Shown piece after piece: positions 37,604 to 45,870 of a stretch of DNA of 64,000 nucleotides (position 1 is the stretch's first letter; the number at the start of each line of letters is the position of its first letter). A program made the position numbers and the translations under genes. The stretch is from Rhodobacter sp. (GTDB lineage Bacteria; Pseudomonadota; Alphaproteobacteria; Rhodobacterales; Rhodobacteraceae): positions 124,001 through 188,000 of the forward strand of contig JAIYAE010000014.1 in the NCBI GenBank assembly GCA_027489175.1, written 5' to 3'. The notes under the pieces were generated by a model that was not told the origin of the DNA, did not search any database, and saw only the letters and a list, made by a program, of their open reading frames with translations.

Positions 37604-37626
37604 AAAAAGGGGGCCAAACGGCCCCC
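37603..37626 (-). terminator. Rho-independent terminator of infC
   Basis: On the - strand: stem GGGGGCC-GTTT-GGCCCCC followed by TTTTTT. A textbook intrinsic terminator 26 bases beyond the infC stop. The T-tract coincides with the last bases of the convergent gene. Confidence 0.85.
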
Positions 37627-37651
37627 GATCCATACGCGATGGGACGAACCC

Positions 37652-38191
37652 TTACTTCGGGCCGATCATCATCACCATCTGGCGGCCTTCCAGGCGCGGA
37701 AAGGATTCGATCTTGCCGATCTCGACCACATCCGCCTCAACGCGCTTCAGCAATTCAAGCCCAAGGTCTTGGTGCGCCATTTCACGGCCACGGAACCGCA
37801 GGGTGACCTTGACCTTGTCGCCTTCCTCAAGGAACTTCACGACCGACCGCATCTTGACCTCATAGTCATGGATATCGGTTCCCGGGCGGAACTTGATTTC
37901 CTTGATCTCGATGATCTTCTGCTTCTTCCGCGCCTCGGCCTCACGCTTCTGCGTCTCATACTTGAACTTGCCGAAGTCCATGATCTTGCAGACGGGTGGC
38001 ACGGCGGTGGGCGAGATTTCGACCAGATCCAGACCAGCCTCTTCCGCCATCTGCATTGCGCGGGCGGGGGTCACCACCCCGACATTTTCACCATCCGCGC
38101 CAATCAGGCGGATCTCAGTGCCGCGAATGCGATCGTTGATACGGGGTCCGGTTTCGCGCTGCGGCGGGGCATTGTGGGGGCGGCGGGCTAT
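37652..38191 (-). CDS. infC: Translation initiation factor IF-3
   Basis: A 179-residue IF-3 when started at ATA 38191, with N-domain [22 protein letters not shown], linker region [22 protein letters not shown] and C-domain [15 protein letters not shown] canonical GTG start at 38077 would give only 141 residues and delete half of the N-domain, which is conserved in all IF-3. The upstream reading begins [16 protein letters not shown], the expected alphaproteobacterial N-terminus, and AAGGA lies 8 bases before ATA. TTG 38227 is the only other in-frame option. IF-3 represses its own mRNA through a rare start codon in E. coli (AUU); ATA here would serve the same purpose. Confidence 0.92.
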   Translation of the reverse strand: MARRPHNAPPQRETGPRINDRIRGTEIRLIGADGENVGVVTPARAMQMAEEAGLDLVEISPTAVPPVCKIMDFGKFKYETQKREAEARKKQKIIEIKEIKFRPGTDIHDYEVKMRSVVKFLEEGDKVKVTLRFRGREMAHQDLGLELLKRVEADVVEIGKIESFPRLEGRQMVMMIGPK

Positions 38192-38438
38192 GGTGTGCGT
38201 CCTTTGGTTGTTGCGTTCTGCGCGCGCAATCTAAACCCCCGCTGCGTCTGCCGCAAGCCCCGGGTCGGCGCAAAGCGGACCCGGTCCTGCAGGGCCGGTA
38301 TGCTTTTCCAGGGTCTTCCCCGGCGCCATCCACAGCGGCGATTTCGCGCGCGTTGGGTCCCCCGGTCTTTTCATTCCGGGATCAAGGTGCCATATGACCG
38401 CCATCCGGGTCCATGTTCCGGTCTATGGAGTATTTGAA

Positions 38439-38942
38439 ATGAACAGAACCGTCATCATCGGCGCCATCGTCGTTCTCCTGGCTGGTGGGGGCTATTACCA
38501 GTTCGTCTACAAGCCGCAGCAAGAAGCGGCCATGATTGCCGAAGCGCAGAAGAAGGCCGAAGAGGCTGCCGCCGCCGCCGCTGCCGAAGCGGAAGCCGCC
38601 GCTGCCGCCGCTGCTGAAGCCGCCGCCGCCGAGGCTGCTGCCGCCGAAGCTGCTGCTGCCGAAGCTGCCGCTGCCGCCACCGAGGCTGTGACCGAAGGTG
38701 CCGCTGCCGCGACCGAGGCCGTGACCGAAGGCGCTGCCGCTGCGACCGAAGCGGTGACCGATGCCGCCGCCGCCCTTGATCCCGCGAACTTCAACGCCGA
38801 TGCCGTGGCCGCGCTGATCGACGGCTCGACGCTGGATGACGCTGCCAAGGCCACGCTGAAAACCGCCGTTGAAGCCGCCCGCGCCAACCCGGCGCTGGTT
38901 GCAGATACCGTCGCACAAGTCCGCACCGCGCTGGGTCTCTGA
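38439..38942 (+). CDS. Small membrane-anchored Ala/Glu-repeat protein
   Basis: A 167-residue protein: one N-terminal membrane helix (VIIGAIVVLLAGGGYYQFVY, residues 5-24), then a ~60-residue AEAAA repeat coil, three copies of ATEAVTEGAA, and a compact helical C-terminal domain (ALIDGSTLDDAAKATLKTAVEAARAN). Topology predicts the coil and domain outside the cytoplasm. The repeats resemble those of the OmpA protein 5 kb upstream. GGAG sits 8 bases before the ATG at 38439. No functional family recognised. Confidence 0.75.
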   Translation: MNRTVIIGAIVVLLAGGGYYQFVYKPQQEAAMIAEAQKKAEEAAAAAAAEAEAAAAAAAEAAAAEAAAAEAAAAEAAAAATEAVTEGAAAATEAVTEGAAAATEAVTDAAAALDPANFNADAVAALIDGSTLDDAAKATLKTAVEAARANPALVADTVAQVRTALGL

Positions 38943-38964
38943 TCCCGCAGGCTGACGCCAAGAC

Positions 38965-38995
38965 AAAGGCCGCAGGGGTAACCCCGCGGCCTTTT
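38965..38995 (+). terminator. Intrinsic terminator of the Ala/Glu-repeat gene
   Basis: Stem AAAGGCCGC-A-GGGG / CCCC-GCGGCCTTTT with a 3-base loop, then CTTTC. Begins 22 bases after the stop codon. Confidence 0.75.
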
Positions 38996-39098
38996 CTTTC
39001 AGACATTTGCCCGGCCCAATTGCTAACACTTCCTGAACGCGCTAGCGTAACCTTCTGTATTTGCTGAATGGCAGAAGTCTGTCCACGCTGGACAGTGC

Positions 39099-39935
39099 TC
39101 AGATCCCGTCGCCGACAAAGGCCTTTTCGACCACGAATTCCTGCGGCTCGGAATTGGCCCCCTCGCGCAGGCCAAAGCCTTCCAAGATCGCTTTCACATC
39201 GACGTTGAACGCCAGCGACCCACAGACCATCGCCCGATCCTCGGCCGGGTTCATCGGCGGCAGGCCAAGGTCGGTGAACACCTTGCCCGAAGACAGGTTG
39301 TCCGTGACCCGCCCCATGTGATGGAATGGCTCGCGCGTGGTCGTGGGATAGTAGACCAGCTTGTCGCCGACGAGCTCTCCGATCAGCGGGTCGTCCTTCA
39401 GGCTTTCGACCAGCTGCCGCCCATACTCCAGCTCCGCCACCTCGCGGCAGGTGTGCATCATGATGACCTGATCGTATTTCTCATACGTCTCAGGCTCGCG
39501 CATCAGGCTGGCGAAAGGGGCAAGCCCGGTGCCGGTCGCCAGGAACCACAGCCGCTTGCCCGGCAGAAGGGCGTCATGCACCAGCGTCCCCACCGGCTTC
39601 GGGCGCAGGATGATCTCATCCCCCGGCTGGATGTGCTGAAGCTTTGAGGTCAGCGGCCCATCCGGCACCTTGATCGAATAGAACTCCAGCTCTTCATCCC
39701 AGGCGGGCGAGGCGATGGAGTACGCGCGCAGCAGCGGTTTGCCGTTGTCGCCCATCAGGCCGATCATCACGAACTCCCCCGACCGGAACCGCAACGACTG
39801 CGGCCGCGTCACGCGGAAGGAAAACAGGCGGTCCGTCCAGTGCTGCACGCTGGTCACGGTCTGCGCATCCGGCAGGTGGGGCTTGGCTTGGATCGGGCTT
39901 GCTTCGGTCATCATCGCTTTGGTCATTGGGGTCAT
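39099..39935 (-). CDS. fpr: Ferredoxin/flavodoxin-NADP+ reductase
   Basis: A 278-residue FAD-dependent reductase exchanging electrons between NADPH and ferredoxin. FAD-binding RAYSIASP near residue 70, NADP region LATGTGLAPFASLMRE near 132, and C-terminal EKAFVGDGI, the short tail of bacterial subclass FPRs. It follows the sulfur genes in the same direction; electrons for the ferredoxin-type sulfite reductase (cysI) may pass through it. The start at 39935 has AAGG 6 bases upstream; ATGs at 39926, 39914 and 39911 are also in frame. Confidence 0.93.
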   Translation of the reverse strand: MTPMTKAMMTEASPIQAKPHLPDAQTVTSVQHWTDRLFSFRVTRPQSLRFRSGEFVMIGLMGDNGKPLLRAYSIASPAWDEELEFYSIKVPDGPLTSKLQHIQPGDEIILRPKPVGTLVHDALLPGKRLWFLATGTGLAPFASLMREPETYEKYDQVIMMHTCREVAELEYGRQLVESLKDDPLIGELVGDKLVYYPTTTREPFHHMGRVTDNLSSGKVFTDLGLPPMNPAEDRAMVCGSLAFNVDVKAILEGFGLREGANSEPQEFVVEKAFVGDGI

Positions 39936-39987
39936 CCCGGCCTTGACCGGTCACCCGGTTCTAGCCTTGATCGCGGTCAAGGGAAAG

Positions 39988-40392
39988 TCAGGCGCGCAGG
40001 CGGGCCTGATAATGGTGCTGCCGCCAGTCGGCCGCGCGGAACTGCCACTGGTCCACCGGTTGGCGTTGGGCAAGGTCGTCCGGGATCTCCGCCCCGTCAA
40101 ACCCCACCCGCCGCAGCATTGCGTATTGGTCGGAGATCACAGACCCGAAGGCCAGCAGCTGACCGGTATAGCCAAATTCCCGCAGCCGCCGGGCAATGGT
40201 GAAAGCGCGGCCGTCGTTGAACGCGGGGAAGGCCACGCGGATCAGGGTCAGCTGGTCCAGCCGCCCGATCAAGGCCGTGGGGTCGTCGGTGTTGGCAAGA
40301 TCCACGGCGGTCTGATCGGTCAGGTCCGCCAGCCCCACAATCTCGCGCTGGGTGGCGGGGGCGAACCCTGCGTCGGTGACGATGACGGTCAT
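39988..40392 (-). CDS. DUF934 family protein of the sulfate assimilation cluster
   Basis: A 134-residue DUF934 protein, a small family found almost only with cysH/cysI. The typical ending is visible: LREFGYTGQLLAFGSVISDQY and MLRRVGFDGAEI. Function unknown; probably an accessory of sulfite reduction. The ATG at 40392 has AAGGAGA 7 bases upstream and overlaps the cysH stop by 4 bases, so both are translated together. Confidence 0.9.
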   Translation of the reverse strand: MTVIVTDAGFAPATQREIVGLADLTDQTAVDLANTDDPTALIGRLDQLTLIRVAFPAFNDGRAFTIARRLREFGYTGQLLAFGSVISDQYAMLRRVGFDGAEIPDDLAQRQPVDQWQFRAADWRQHHYQARLRA

Positions 40393-41138
40393 GCCGCGTT
40401 CTCCTTGGGGGTCTTCACGGCCTTGCCGTCGATGAAATGGATGCCGCATTCGGTCTTCGCCTGCCCGCGCCAGCGCCCGGAACGTGGGTCTTCGCCCGGT
40501 TTCACCGCACTGGTGCAGGGCGCGCAGCCGATCGAGGGGAAGCCTTTTGCCACCAGCGGGTGCCGGGGCAGGCGGTTTTCGACCATGTATTCCTCAAGGT
40601 CTTCACGGCCCCAATGCGCGAGGGGGTTGACCTTGATCCGGAAGTCGCCCTCGTTTTCAAAGAAGTCGATCGTCCCCCGGTCGGCGTTCTGGAACCGCTT
40701 TCGGCCCGTGATCCAGCCGTCGAATTTCGACAGTGCGCGTTCCAAGGGTTCAACCTTGCGGACGTTGCAGCAGCTGTCGGTGTTGAACTGATGGAGCGTG
40801 CCGTCAGGGTCTTCGAAATTCACCCGCGCCGGGTTGGCGCGGATCGTGCGAATGTCGCAAAGCGCCAGCTTTTCGGCCAGCTCACGCTGGTAATCCAGCG
40901 TTTCCTGGAACAGCATCTTCGTGTCGACGAAAAGCACCGGGGTCTCCGGCGCGATCACGCTGACAAGGTGCAAAAGCACCACCGATTCTGCCCCGAATGA
41001 GCTGACCAGCGCCACGCGGCCCAGATCATCATCCTTCAGCGCATGTTCCAGCACGGCGGTCGCAGAATGGTGCTTGTAGCGCGCGTTCAGCGCAGCCACC
41101 CGCTCTGCCACCGGGCCGGAGTGGAGGTCACGCGGCAT
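40389..41138 (-). CDS. cysH: Adenylyl-sulfate (APS) reductase, CysH family
   Basis: A 249-residue CysH-type reductase producing sulfite. Motifs: SSFGAESVVLLHL near residue 45, VDTKMLFQETLDY near 70, CC pair in DSCCNVRK near 130, and CAPC plus ECGIHF at the C-terminus. Two Cys pairs (CC and CxxC) ligate a [4Fe-4S] cluster and mark the APS-specific type rather than the E. coli PAPS type. The start at 41138 matches the family; the in-frame extension to 41312 is antisense-type noise over cysI. Overlaps cysI by 11 bases. Confidence 0.94.
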   Translation of the reverse strand: MPRDLHSGPVAERVAALNARYKHHSATAVLEHALKDDDLGRVALVSSFGAESVVLLHLVSVIAPETPVLFVDTKMLFQETLDYQRELAEKLALCDIRTIRANPARVNFEDPDGTLHQFNTDSCCNVRKVEPLERALSKFDGWITGRKRFQNADRGTIDFFENEGDFRIKVNPLAHWGREDLEEYMVENRLPRHPLVAKGFPSIGCAPCTSAVKPGEDPRSGRWRGQAKTECGIHFIDGKAVKTPKENAA

Positions 41139-42798
41139 CTTGCGCGCCTTCGGACTGATAAAGCGCCACCTTGAACGGATCCATCCCGACGCGCTTGAAG
41201 GCCTGCAGGAAGGTCTCCGACGGCTCCAGCCGCAGGGCAAGGTAGGCGCGCAGGATGCGTTCGATGGCGGGGACAATCTCGGTATAGGCAAACCCCGGCC
41301 CAGTCTTTTCACCGATCACCGCGTCTTCGGTGCCGTCACCGCCCAGGGTGATCTGGTAGTTCTCCACCCCCGCGCGGTCGAGGCCGAGGATGCCGATATG
41401 GCCGACATGGTGATGCCCGCAGGCGTTGATGCAGCCCGAGATCTTGATCTTGAGCGGACCAATCTCATGCTCCAGCTTCAGCGCCTCGAAATGGGTCGCC
41501 AGTTCCTGCGCGACCGGGATCGAGCGGGCCGTGGCAAGGCTGCAATAGTCCATCCCCGGGCAGGCGATGATGTCGCTCAGAAGCCCGACGTTGGCCGTGC
41601 CAAGCCCGGCCTGCGTCAGCGCCGCGTGCAGCGTTGGCAGGTCGGATTTGTGGACATGCGGCAGGATGACGTTCTGCTCATGGCTGATGCGCAGGTCGGA
41701 ATGGCCATATTTTTCAGCAAGATCGGCCATCAACCTCATCTGCGTGCTGGTCGCGTCGCCGGGCGTTTCGCCATGCGCTTTCAGGCTGATCGTCACGATC
41801 GCATATTGCGCATTGCGGTGGGCGGTCAGGTTGGTGTCAGCCCAGGCACGGAAGACCGGGTCGGCGGCGTAGAAGGCATCATAGGCATCGACAGGTGCAT
41901 TACGGAAGGCGGGGGGCGCAAAGGCCTCACGAATGTCCGCCAGCAGTTTCTGATCGTTGCCGCCGAAAAGGGGGCGCAGCTCGGCAAAGCGCGCTTCGAT
42001 CATCCGGGTAATCTCTTCCGCGCCGGTTTCATGCACGGTGATCTTGATCCGCGCCTTGTACTTGTTGTCGCGGCGGCCAAGCGTGTTGTAGACCGACAGA
42101 ACCGCCTCGACATAGGGCAGCAGGTCGGCTTCCGGCAGGAATTCCCGCACGGTGACACCGATCATCGGGGTCCGGCCAAGACCGCCGCCCACCATGACTT
42201 CAAAGCCCGGCTCTCCCGCAGCGTTGCGGACCATGCGCAGGCCGATGTCATGCGCGCGGGTCACGGCGCGATCATTCGGCGCTCCGGTGATGGCGATCTT
42301 GAACTTGCGCGGCAGGAACTGGAATTCCGGGTGGTCGGTGGACCACTGACGAAGAAGCTCGGCATAGGGGCGGGGGTCGGCGATCTCATCGGCAGCGGCA
42401 CCGGCAAAATGGTCGGCGGTGACGTTCCTGACGCAGTTGCCCGAGGTCTGGATCGCGTGCATTTCCACATCGGCCAGCGCGCCAAGGATCGCGGGCACAT
42501 CCGGCAGTTTCGGCCAGTTGAACTGGATGTTCTGCCGCGTGGTGAAGTGGCCGTAGCCCTTGTCCCAGGTGTCGGCAATGTAGGCGAGCTGGCGCATCTG
42601 GCCGGGGTTGAGCGAGCCATAGGGAATAGCCACCCGCAGCATGTAGGCGTGCAGCTGCAGGTAAAGCCCGTTCATCAGGCGGAGGGGGCGGAACTCTTCC
42701 TCGGTCAGGCTGCCGTCAAGCCGACGTTCCACCTGCTGGGTGAACTGGGCCACACGGGCGCGGACGAAGGCTTCGTCAAAGTCGGAGTAAGAATACAT
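41128..42798 (-). CDS. cysI: Sulfite reductase, siroheme/[4Fe-4S] (CysI-type)
   Basis: A 556-residue sulfite/nitrite reductase. Two homologous halves with the nitrite/sulfite reductase ferredoxin-like domains; TTRQNIQFNW near residue 86 is the siroheme-binding strand. The cluster ligands are C-PGMDY-C and C-INA-C in IACPGMDYCSLA and SGCINACGHHHVGHIG, spaced CX5C...CX3C as expected. Context with cysH, siroheme synthesis (cobA) and DUF934 says sulfite rather than nitrite. Electron donor may be a ferredoxin, since no cysJ flavoprotein is present. Confidence 0.93.
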   Translation of the reverse strand: MYSYSDFDEAFVRARVAQFTQQVERRLDGSLTEEEFRPLRLMNGLYLQLHAYMLRVAIPYGSLNPGQMRQLAYIADTWDKGYGHFTTRQNIQFNWPKLPDVPAILGALADVEMHAIQTSGNCVRNVTADHFAGAAADEIADPRPYAELLRQWSTDHPEFQFLPRKFKIAITGAPNDRAVTRAHDIGLRMVRNAAGEPGFEVMVGGGLGRTPMIGVTVREFLPEADLLPYVEAVLSVYNTLGRRDNKYKARIKITVHETGAEEITRMIEARFAELRPLFGGNDQKLLADIREAFAPPAFRNAPVDAYDAFYAADPVFRAWADTNLTAHRNAQYAIVTISLKAHGETPGDATSTQMRLMADLAEKYGHSDLRISHEQNVILPHVHKSDLPTLHAALTQAGLGTANVGLLSDIIACPGMDYCSLATARSIPVAQELATHFEALKLEHEIGPLKIKISGCINACGHHHVGHIGILGLDRAGVENYQITLGGDGTEDAVIGEKTGPGFAYTEIVPAIERILRAYLALRLEPSETFLQAFKRVGMDPFKVALYQSEGAQDAA

Positions 42799-42804
42799 GG
42801 CCCC

Positions 42805-43110
42805 TCAATGCGCCAGATCGGCTTGCTTGCCGTGGTTATAGTTCGACGGGCCGCGGGTGCGAAATTCCTCGCGGAAATGCGTCGGCTCGGGCCCCTGCGG
42901 GCCGGGCTTTGCATCGGCGAGATAGGCGCCGACGACAAGCAGTTTCTGCGCGGCCGCATGCAAAAGGCGCATCTGGGCGTGGGCCTCATCCTCGATCAGC
43001 TCGGCCTCATGATGGAGCGGCGACCAACGGTCATCGGCGGTGAGGTAGACCACATCGCCTTCGCGCAGCAGGTTTGCGGTGACGATCTTGGGGGTGAAAC
43101 GGCGGCTCAT
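42805..43110 (-). CDS. DUF2849 family protein
   Basis: A 101-residue DUF2849 protein (SRRFTPKIVTANLLREGDVVYLTADDRW), a small family kept between cobA and cysI in alphaproteobacteria. No cysteines or known catalytic motif; possible role in sulfite-reductase assembly or regulation is only inferred from position. Start overlaps the cobA stop by 4 bases. Confidence 0.9.
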   Translation of the reverse strand: MSRRFTPKIVTANLLREGDVVYLTADDRWSPLHHEAELIEDEAHAQMRLLHAAAQKLLVVGAYLADAKPGPQGPEPTHFREEFRTRGPSNYNHGKQADLAH

Positions 43111-43859
43111 GCGCGGGCCTCCTTCAGGGTGACGGCAGCAGCCCGCCGGGGGGCAAGGCCGAGAAGAATGACAGCCGGGCCGTCGCATTGGGCGGCAGCC
43201 TCGGGCAGGGTGGCCAGGGTGGCAGCAAGCACGCGCTCATCGGCGCGGCTGACGTTCTCGACCAAGGTGACCGGGGTGTCAACGGCGGCGCCGTGCATCA
43301 TCAGGCGGCCCTGAATGAAGCGGGCAGATTTCTTGGCCATGTAGATCGCGGCCACCTCACCCCGGCGGGCCAGTCCGCGCCAGTCTTGTTCGGCAAAACC
43401 GGCCATGTCATGCCCGGTGACCATGCGGACGCTGGCGTTGCGCCCGCGCTGGGTCAACGCCTGGCCGATGCTTGCGGCGGCCACGGTGGCCGAGGTCAGT
43501 CCCGGCAGGATGGTGAAGCTGATGCCAGCCGCCTCCAACGCGGCGATTTCCTCATCCAGTCGCGCGAATATCCCGCAGTCGCCGCCCTTCAGCCGCACGA
43601 CCCGCGCGCCCGTCAGTGCCTGGGCGACCAGCGTGGCGTTGATCGTGGCTTGCGGGGTTGAGGGGCCGAAGCCTTCCTTGCCAACGTCGATCCGGCGCGT
43701 CTGGGGCGGGATCAGCTCCAGCACCTCATCGCCGACCAGCCTGTCATGGATCACCACATCGGCCGAGGTAATGGCCCGCAAGGCACCCAAGGTCAGATGA
43801 TCGGCGGCCCCGGGACCGGCACCAACGAAAAGAACGGTCTGATGGCTGGACTGCGGCAT
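43107..43859 (-). CDS. cobA: Uroporphyrinogen-III C-methyltransferase
   Basis: A 250-residue SAM-dependent methyltransferase making precorrin-2, the siroheme precursor needed by CysI. Signature VGAGPGAADHLTLGALRAI near the N-terminus, VVRLKGGDCGIFAR near residue 90, PGLTSATVAAASIGQALT near 120. This is a stand-alone methyltransferase; the dehydrogenase/ferrochelatase step of E. coli CysG is not in this gene. ATG at 43859 has AGGA 7 bases upstream. An ATG at 43880 is nearly leaderless from a possible TATATT promoter, so less likely. Confidence 0.92.
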   Translation of the reverse strand: MPQSSHQTVLFVGAGPGAADHLTLGALRAITSADVVIHDRLVGDEVLELIPPQTRRIDVGKEGFGPSTPQATINATLVAQALTGARVVRLKGGDCGIFARLDEEIAALEAAGISFTILPGLTSATVAAASIGQALTQRGRNASVRMVTGHDMAGFAEQDWRGLARRGEVAAIYMAKKSARFIQGRLMMHGAAVDTPVTLVENVSRADERVLAATLATLPEAAAQCDGPAVILLGLAPRRAAAVTLKEARA

Positions 43860-43880
43860 GGCGGGATCCTGGGAATTCAT

Positions 43881-43995
43881 GCTCCAATATAGAAGATTTT
43901 CCCACCCAGCGGCCAGTCCCCCTTGCAGATAAGGATGATTGTTCCAATACTCGCCCGGCATGGAACGTGGTTCCGCGAAATGAGGGGGATGGCGA
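43881..43995. promoter_or_regulatory. Divergent promoter region with candidate Lrp-type operators
   Basis: The 115 bases between cobA and the Lrp gene carry two near-identical 10-mers in direct orientation, GCTCCAATAT (43881) and GTTCCAATAC (43941), exactly 60 bases apart, and an inverted repeat GGAAC-GTG-GTTCC (43962-43974). TATATT on the - strand near 43886 may be the -10 of the sulfur operon. Placement suggests binding by the divergently encoded regulator (inference). Confidence 0.4.
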
Positions 43996-44457
43996 ATGGC
44001 GGCCCAACTGGACGATCTCGACCGGAAAATCTTGTCCGAACTGCAAAGTGACGCCGAACAGTCGCTGGACGAAATTGCGCGGCGGGTGGGGTCGTCCAAG
44101 ACGCCGGTCTGGAACCGGATCCGCCGCATGCGCGACCAGGGTGTGATCACCCGGACCACCGCGATCCTTGACCCCGAGGCCTTGGGGCTGGAGGCCTGTT
44201 TCTTCGTCCTGATCCGCACGTCCGAGCATGAGGCGGAATGGCAGCGCAAGTTCCTCAAGGCCCTCAAGGAACGCCCCGAAGTGTTGGAGGCGCATCGGCT
44301 GGCGGGCGACATCGACTATATCCTGAAAGTGCGGGTCAAAAACGCGCGGGCCTATGACACCTTCTATCAGGCGCTGATTTCGGAAGTGCGGATCTACAAC
44401 GTGACCGCGTTGCTGAGCATGGAAGAGATCAAGTCGACCACCGTCCTGCCGCTGTAA
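43996..44457 (+). CDS. Lrp/AsnC-family transcriptional regulator
   Basis: A 153-residue Lrp/AsnC regulator. HTH in residues 5-55 (LDDLDRKILSELQSDAEQSL, DEIARRVGSSKTPVWNRIRRM), followed by the RAM ligand-binding domain (RLAGDIDYILKVRVKNARAYDTFY). GAGGGGG lies upstream of the ATG. It is divergent from cobA and likely controls the cobA-DUF2849-cysI-cysH-DUF934-fpr genes; a cysteine- or sulfur-linked effector is an inference from context. Confidence 0.92.
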   Translation: MAAQLDDLDRKILSELQSDAEQSLDEIARRVGSSKTPVWNRIRRMRDQGVITRTTAILDPEALGLEACFFVLIRTSEHEAEWQRKFLKALKERPEVLEAHRLAGDIDYILKVRVKNARAYDTFYQALISEVRIYNVTALLSMEEIKSTTVLPL

Positions 44458-44547
44458 CCGTCGCCAATCAAAAGGAGCGCGTTCCGCGCACGCTTTCGTC
44501 TCGCCTCTGGCGCGCAGACGCGCGCCAACCGGCTCGGGGGTGCTTTT

Positions 44548-44578
44548 GGGCGGGAGTATTTCCGAAAAGCGCAAATGG
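44548..44578 (+). repeat. Dispersed TATTTG intergenic element, copy e
   Basis: GGGCGGGAGTATTTCCGAAAA followed by GCGCAAATGGC. Downstream (44600-44635) comes a GAGGGGCTAGCCCCTC hairpin, the same layout as after copy b. It lies in the gap between convergent Lrp and P450 genes. Confidence 0.6.
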
Positions 44579-44690
44579 CTTGCTCTTTGCAGAAAGACTC
44601 TGGGGAGTTTGAGGGGCTAGCCCCTCATCGCCTTGAGGAGGAGCGGCACGCGACGAGGAGGACCAGCCTGCGGCGCGCCTGCGCGACGCG

Positions 44691-45866
44691 CTATGTGGTC
44701 ACCATGAGTTGGTGCAAGCCGTGGAAGTGGTAGACGTCGCCATAGCGCGGTGGGCTGGCAAGGCGCAAGGCAGGGTGGCGATGGAAGAGGATCGGCAGCG
44801 CAATCTGCAACTCCAGCCGCGCCAGAGGGGCACCGACGCAGAAATGCAGGCCCGCACCGAAGCTCGCATGCGGCTTGGCCGGGCGGTCAGGCAGAAACGT
44901 GCCGGGCCGGTCCCAGACGCCGGGGTCACGGTTCGCAGCCCCCAGCAACAATGCTACCCGGTCGCCGCGCTGGAAGGTGTGGCCCATAACCTCGACCTCG
45001 GCATAGGCAACGCGGGTGAACATATGCAGCGCCGGGTCAAAGCGCAGGATCTCTTCCACCGTCGCCTCAATGCTGTCCGGGCCAAGGGCCGTGCCTGGGG
45101 TGGCGGTTTCCAGCAGCGTCTTCACCCCGTTGCCGATGCTGTGCACCGTAGCCTCATGCCCGGCGTTCAACAGGAGGATGGAGGTCGAGATAAGCTCATC
45201 GGTCGACAGCTTTTCCCCCTCCATCTCGGCCAGGATCAGCTGGGTGATCAGGTCATCGGCCGGCCGGGCACGGCGCTCGTCGATATAGGCGCGCAGGAAG
45301 GCCACGAAGGCCTCGGTCGCGGCGACGGCGCGGTCTTCCATCGCAAGGGTGCGGCCGGCCATGTACATGCCGACCATCGCATTCGACCAGCGCAGAAGGT
45401 CCGGCGCCATGCTTTCCGGCACGCCCAGCAGCCGGGCGATGATGCGCACCGGCAGGGGCTGGGCGAAGGTCTGCAACAGGTCAAAGGGGCCGTCCGGCAG
45501 CGCCTCGGCCAGTTCGGTGGCAAGGGCCGTCACCTCGGGCGCAAGCCCCGCGATCCGGCGTGAGGTGAAGGCCCGCAGCACGAGGTTGCGCAACCGGGTG
45601 TGGCGGGGCGGCTCCAGCTCCAGCATAGAATGCGCCTCGACCGCGTAGAACGGCGCGAGGTGCGGCGGGATCACCGGCGGCTCCACCGGCTCACGCCCGA
45701 AGCGGCGGTCGCGGAAGATGGCATTTACGGCGGCTGCATTGCCGGTGCAGACCAGGTCATAATCCTGCCAGAAAAAGAACGGGCCACCCGCCCTCGCGCG
45801 GTCATAGAACGGGTAGGGGTTCTGGACGAAACCCGGGTCCTTCGGAGATTGCTGCAAGTATTCCAT
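44691..45866 (-). CDS. Cytochrome P450
   Basis: A 391-residue soluble bacterial P450. The heme Cys343 is in FGAGLHFCVGAPLAR, the I-helix oxygen-binding motif is LNAGHEATVHS near residue 238 (Ala-Gly-His-Glu-Ala-Thr), and the ExxR helix is EEILRFD near 272. The substrate is unknown. No dedicated ferredoxin or reductase lies next to it; fpr is 5 kb away. The start at 45866 sits 5 bases beyond the stop of the EamA transporter gene, so the two are likely co-transcribed. Confidence 0.95.
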   Translation of the reverse strand: MEYLQQSPKDPGFVQNPYPFYDRARAGGPFFFWQDYDLVCTGNAAAVNAIFRDRRFGREPVEPPVIPPHLAPFYAVEAHSMLELEPPRHTRLRNLVLRAFTSRRIAGLAPEVTALATELAEALPDGPFDLLQTFAQPLPVRIIARLLGVPESMAPDLLRWSNAMVGMYMAGRTLAMEDRAVAATEAFVAFLRAYIDERRARPADDLITQLILAEMEGEKLSTDELISTSILLLNAGHEATVHSIGNGVKTLLETATPGTALGPDSIEATVEEILRFDPALHMFTRVAYAEVEVMGHTFQRGDRVALLLGAANRDPGVWDRPGTFLPDRPAKPHASFGAGLHFCVGAPLARLELQIALPILFHRHPALRLASPPRYGDVYHFHGLHQLMVTT

Positions 45867-45870
45867 GGGG

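Noticed and set aside
41140..43314. 724-codon open frame on + across cysI and cobA
   Set aside because: Antisense to conserved sulfur genes with catalytic motifs; shadow frame.
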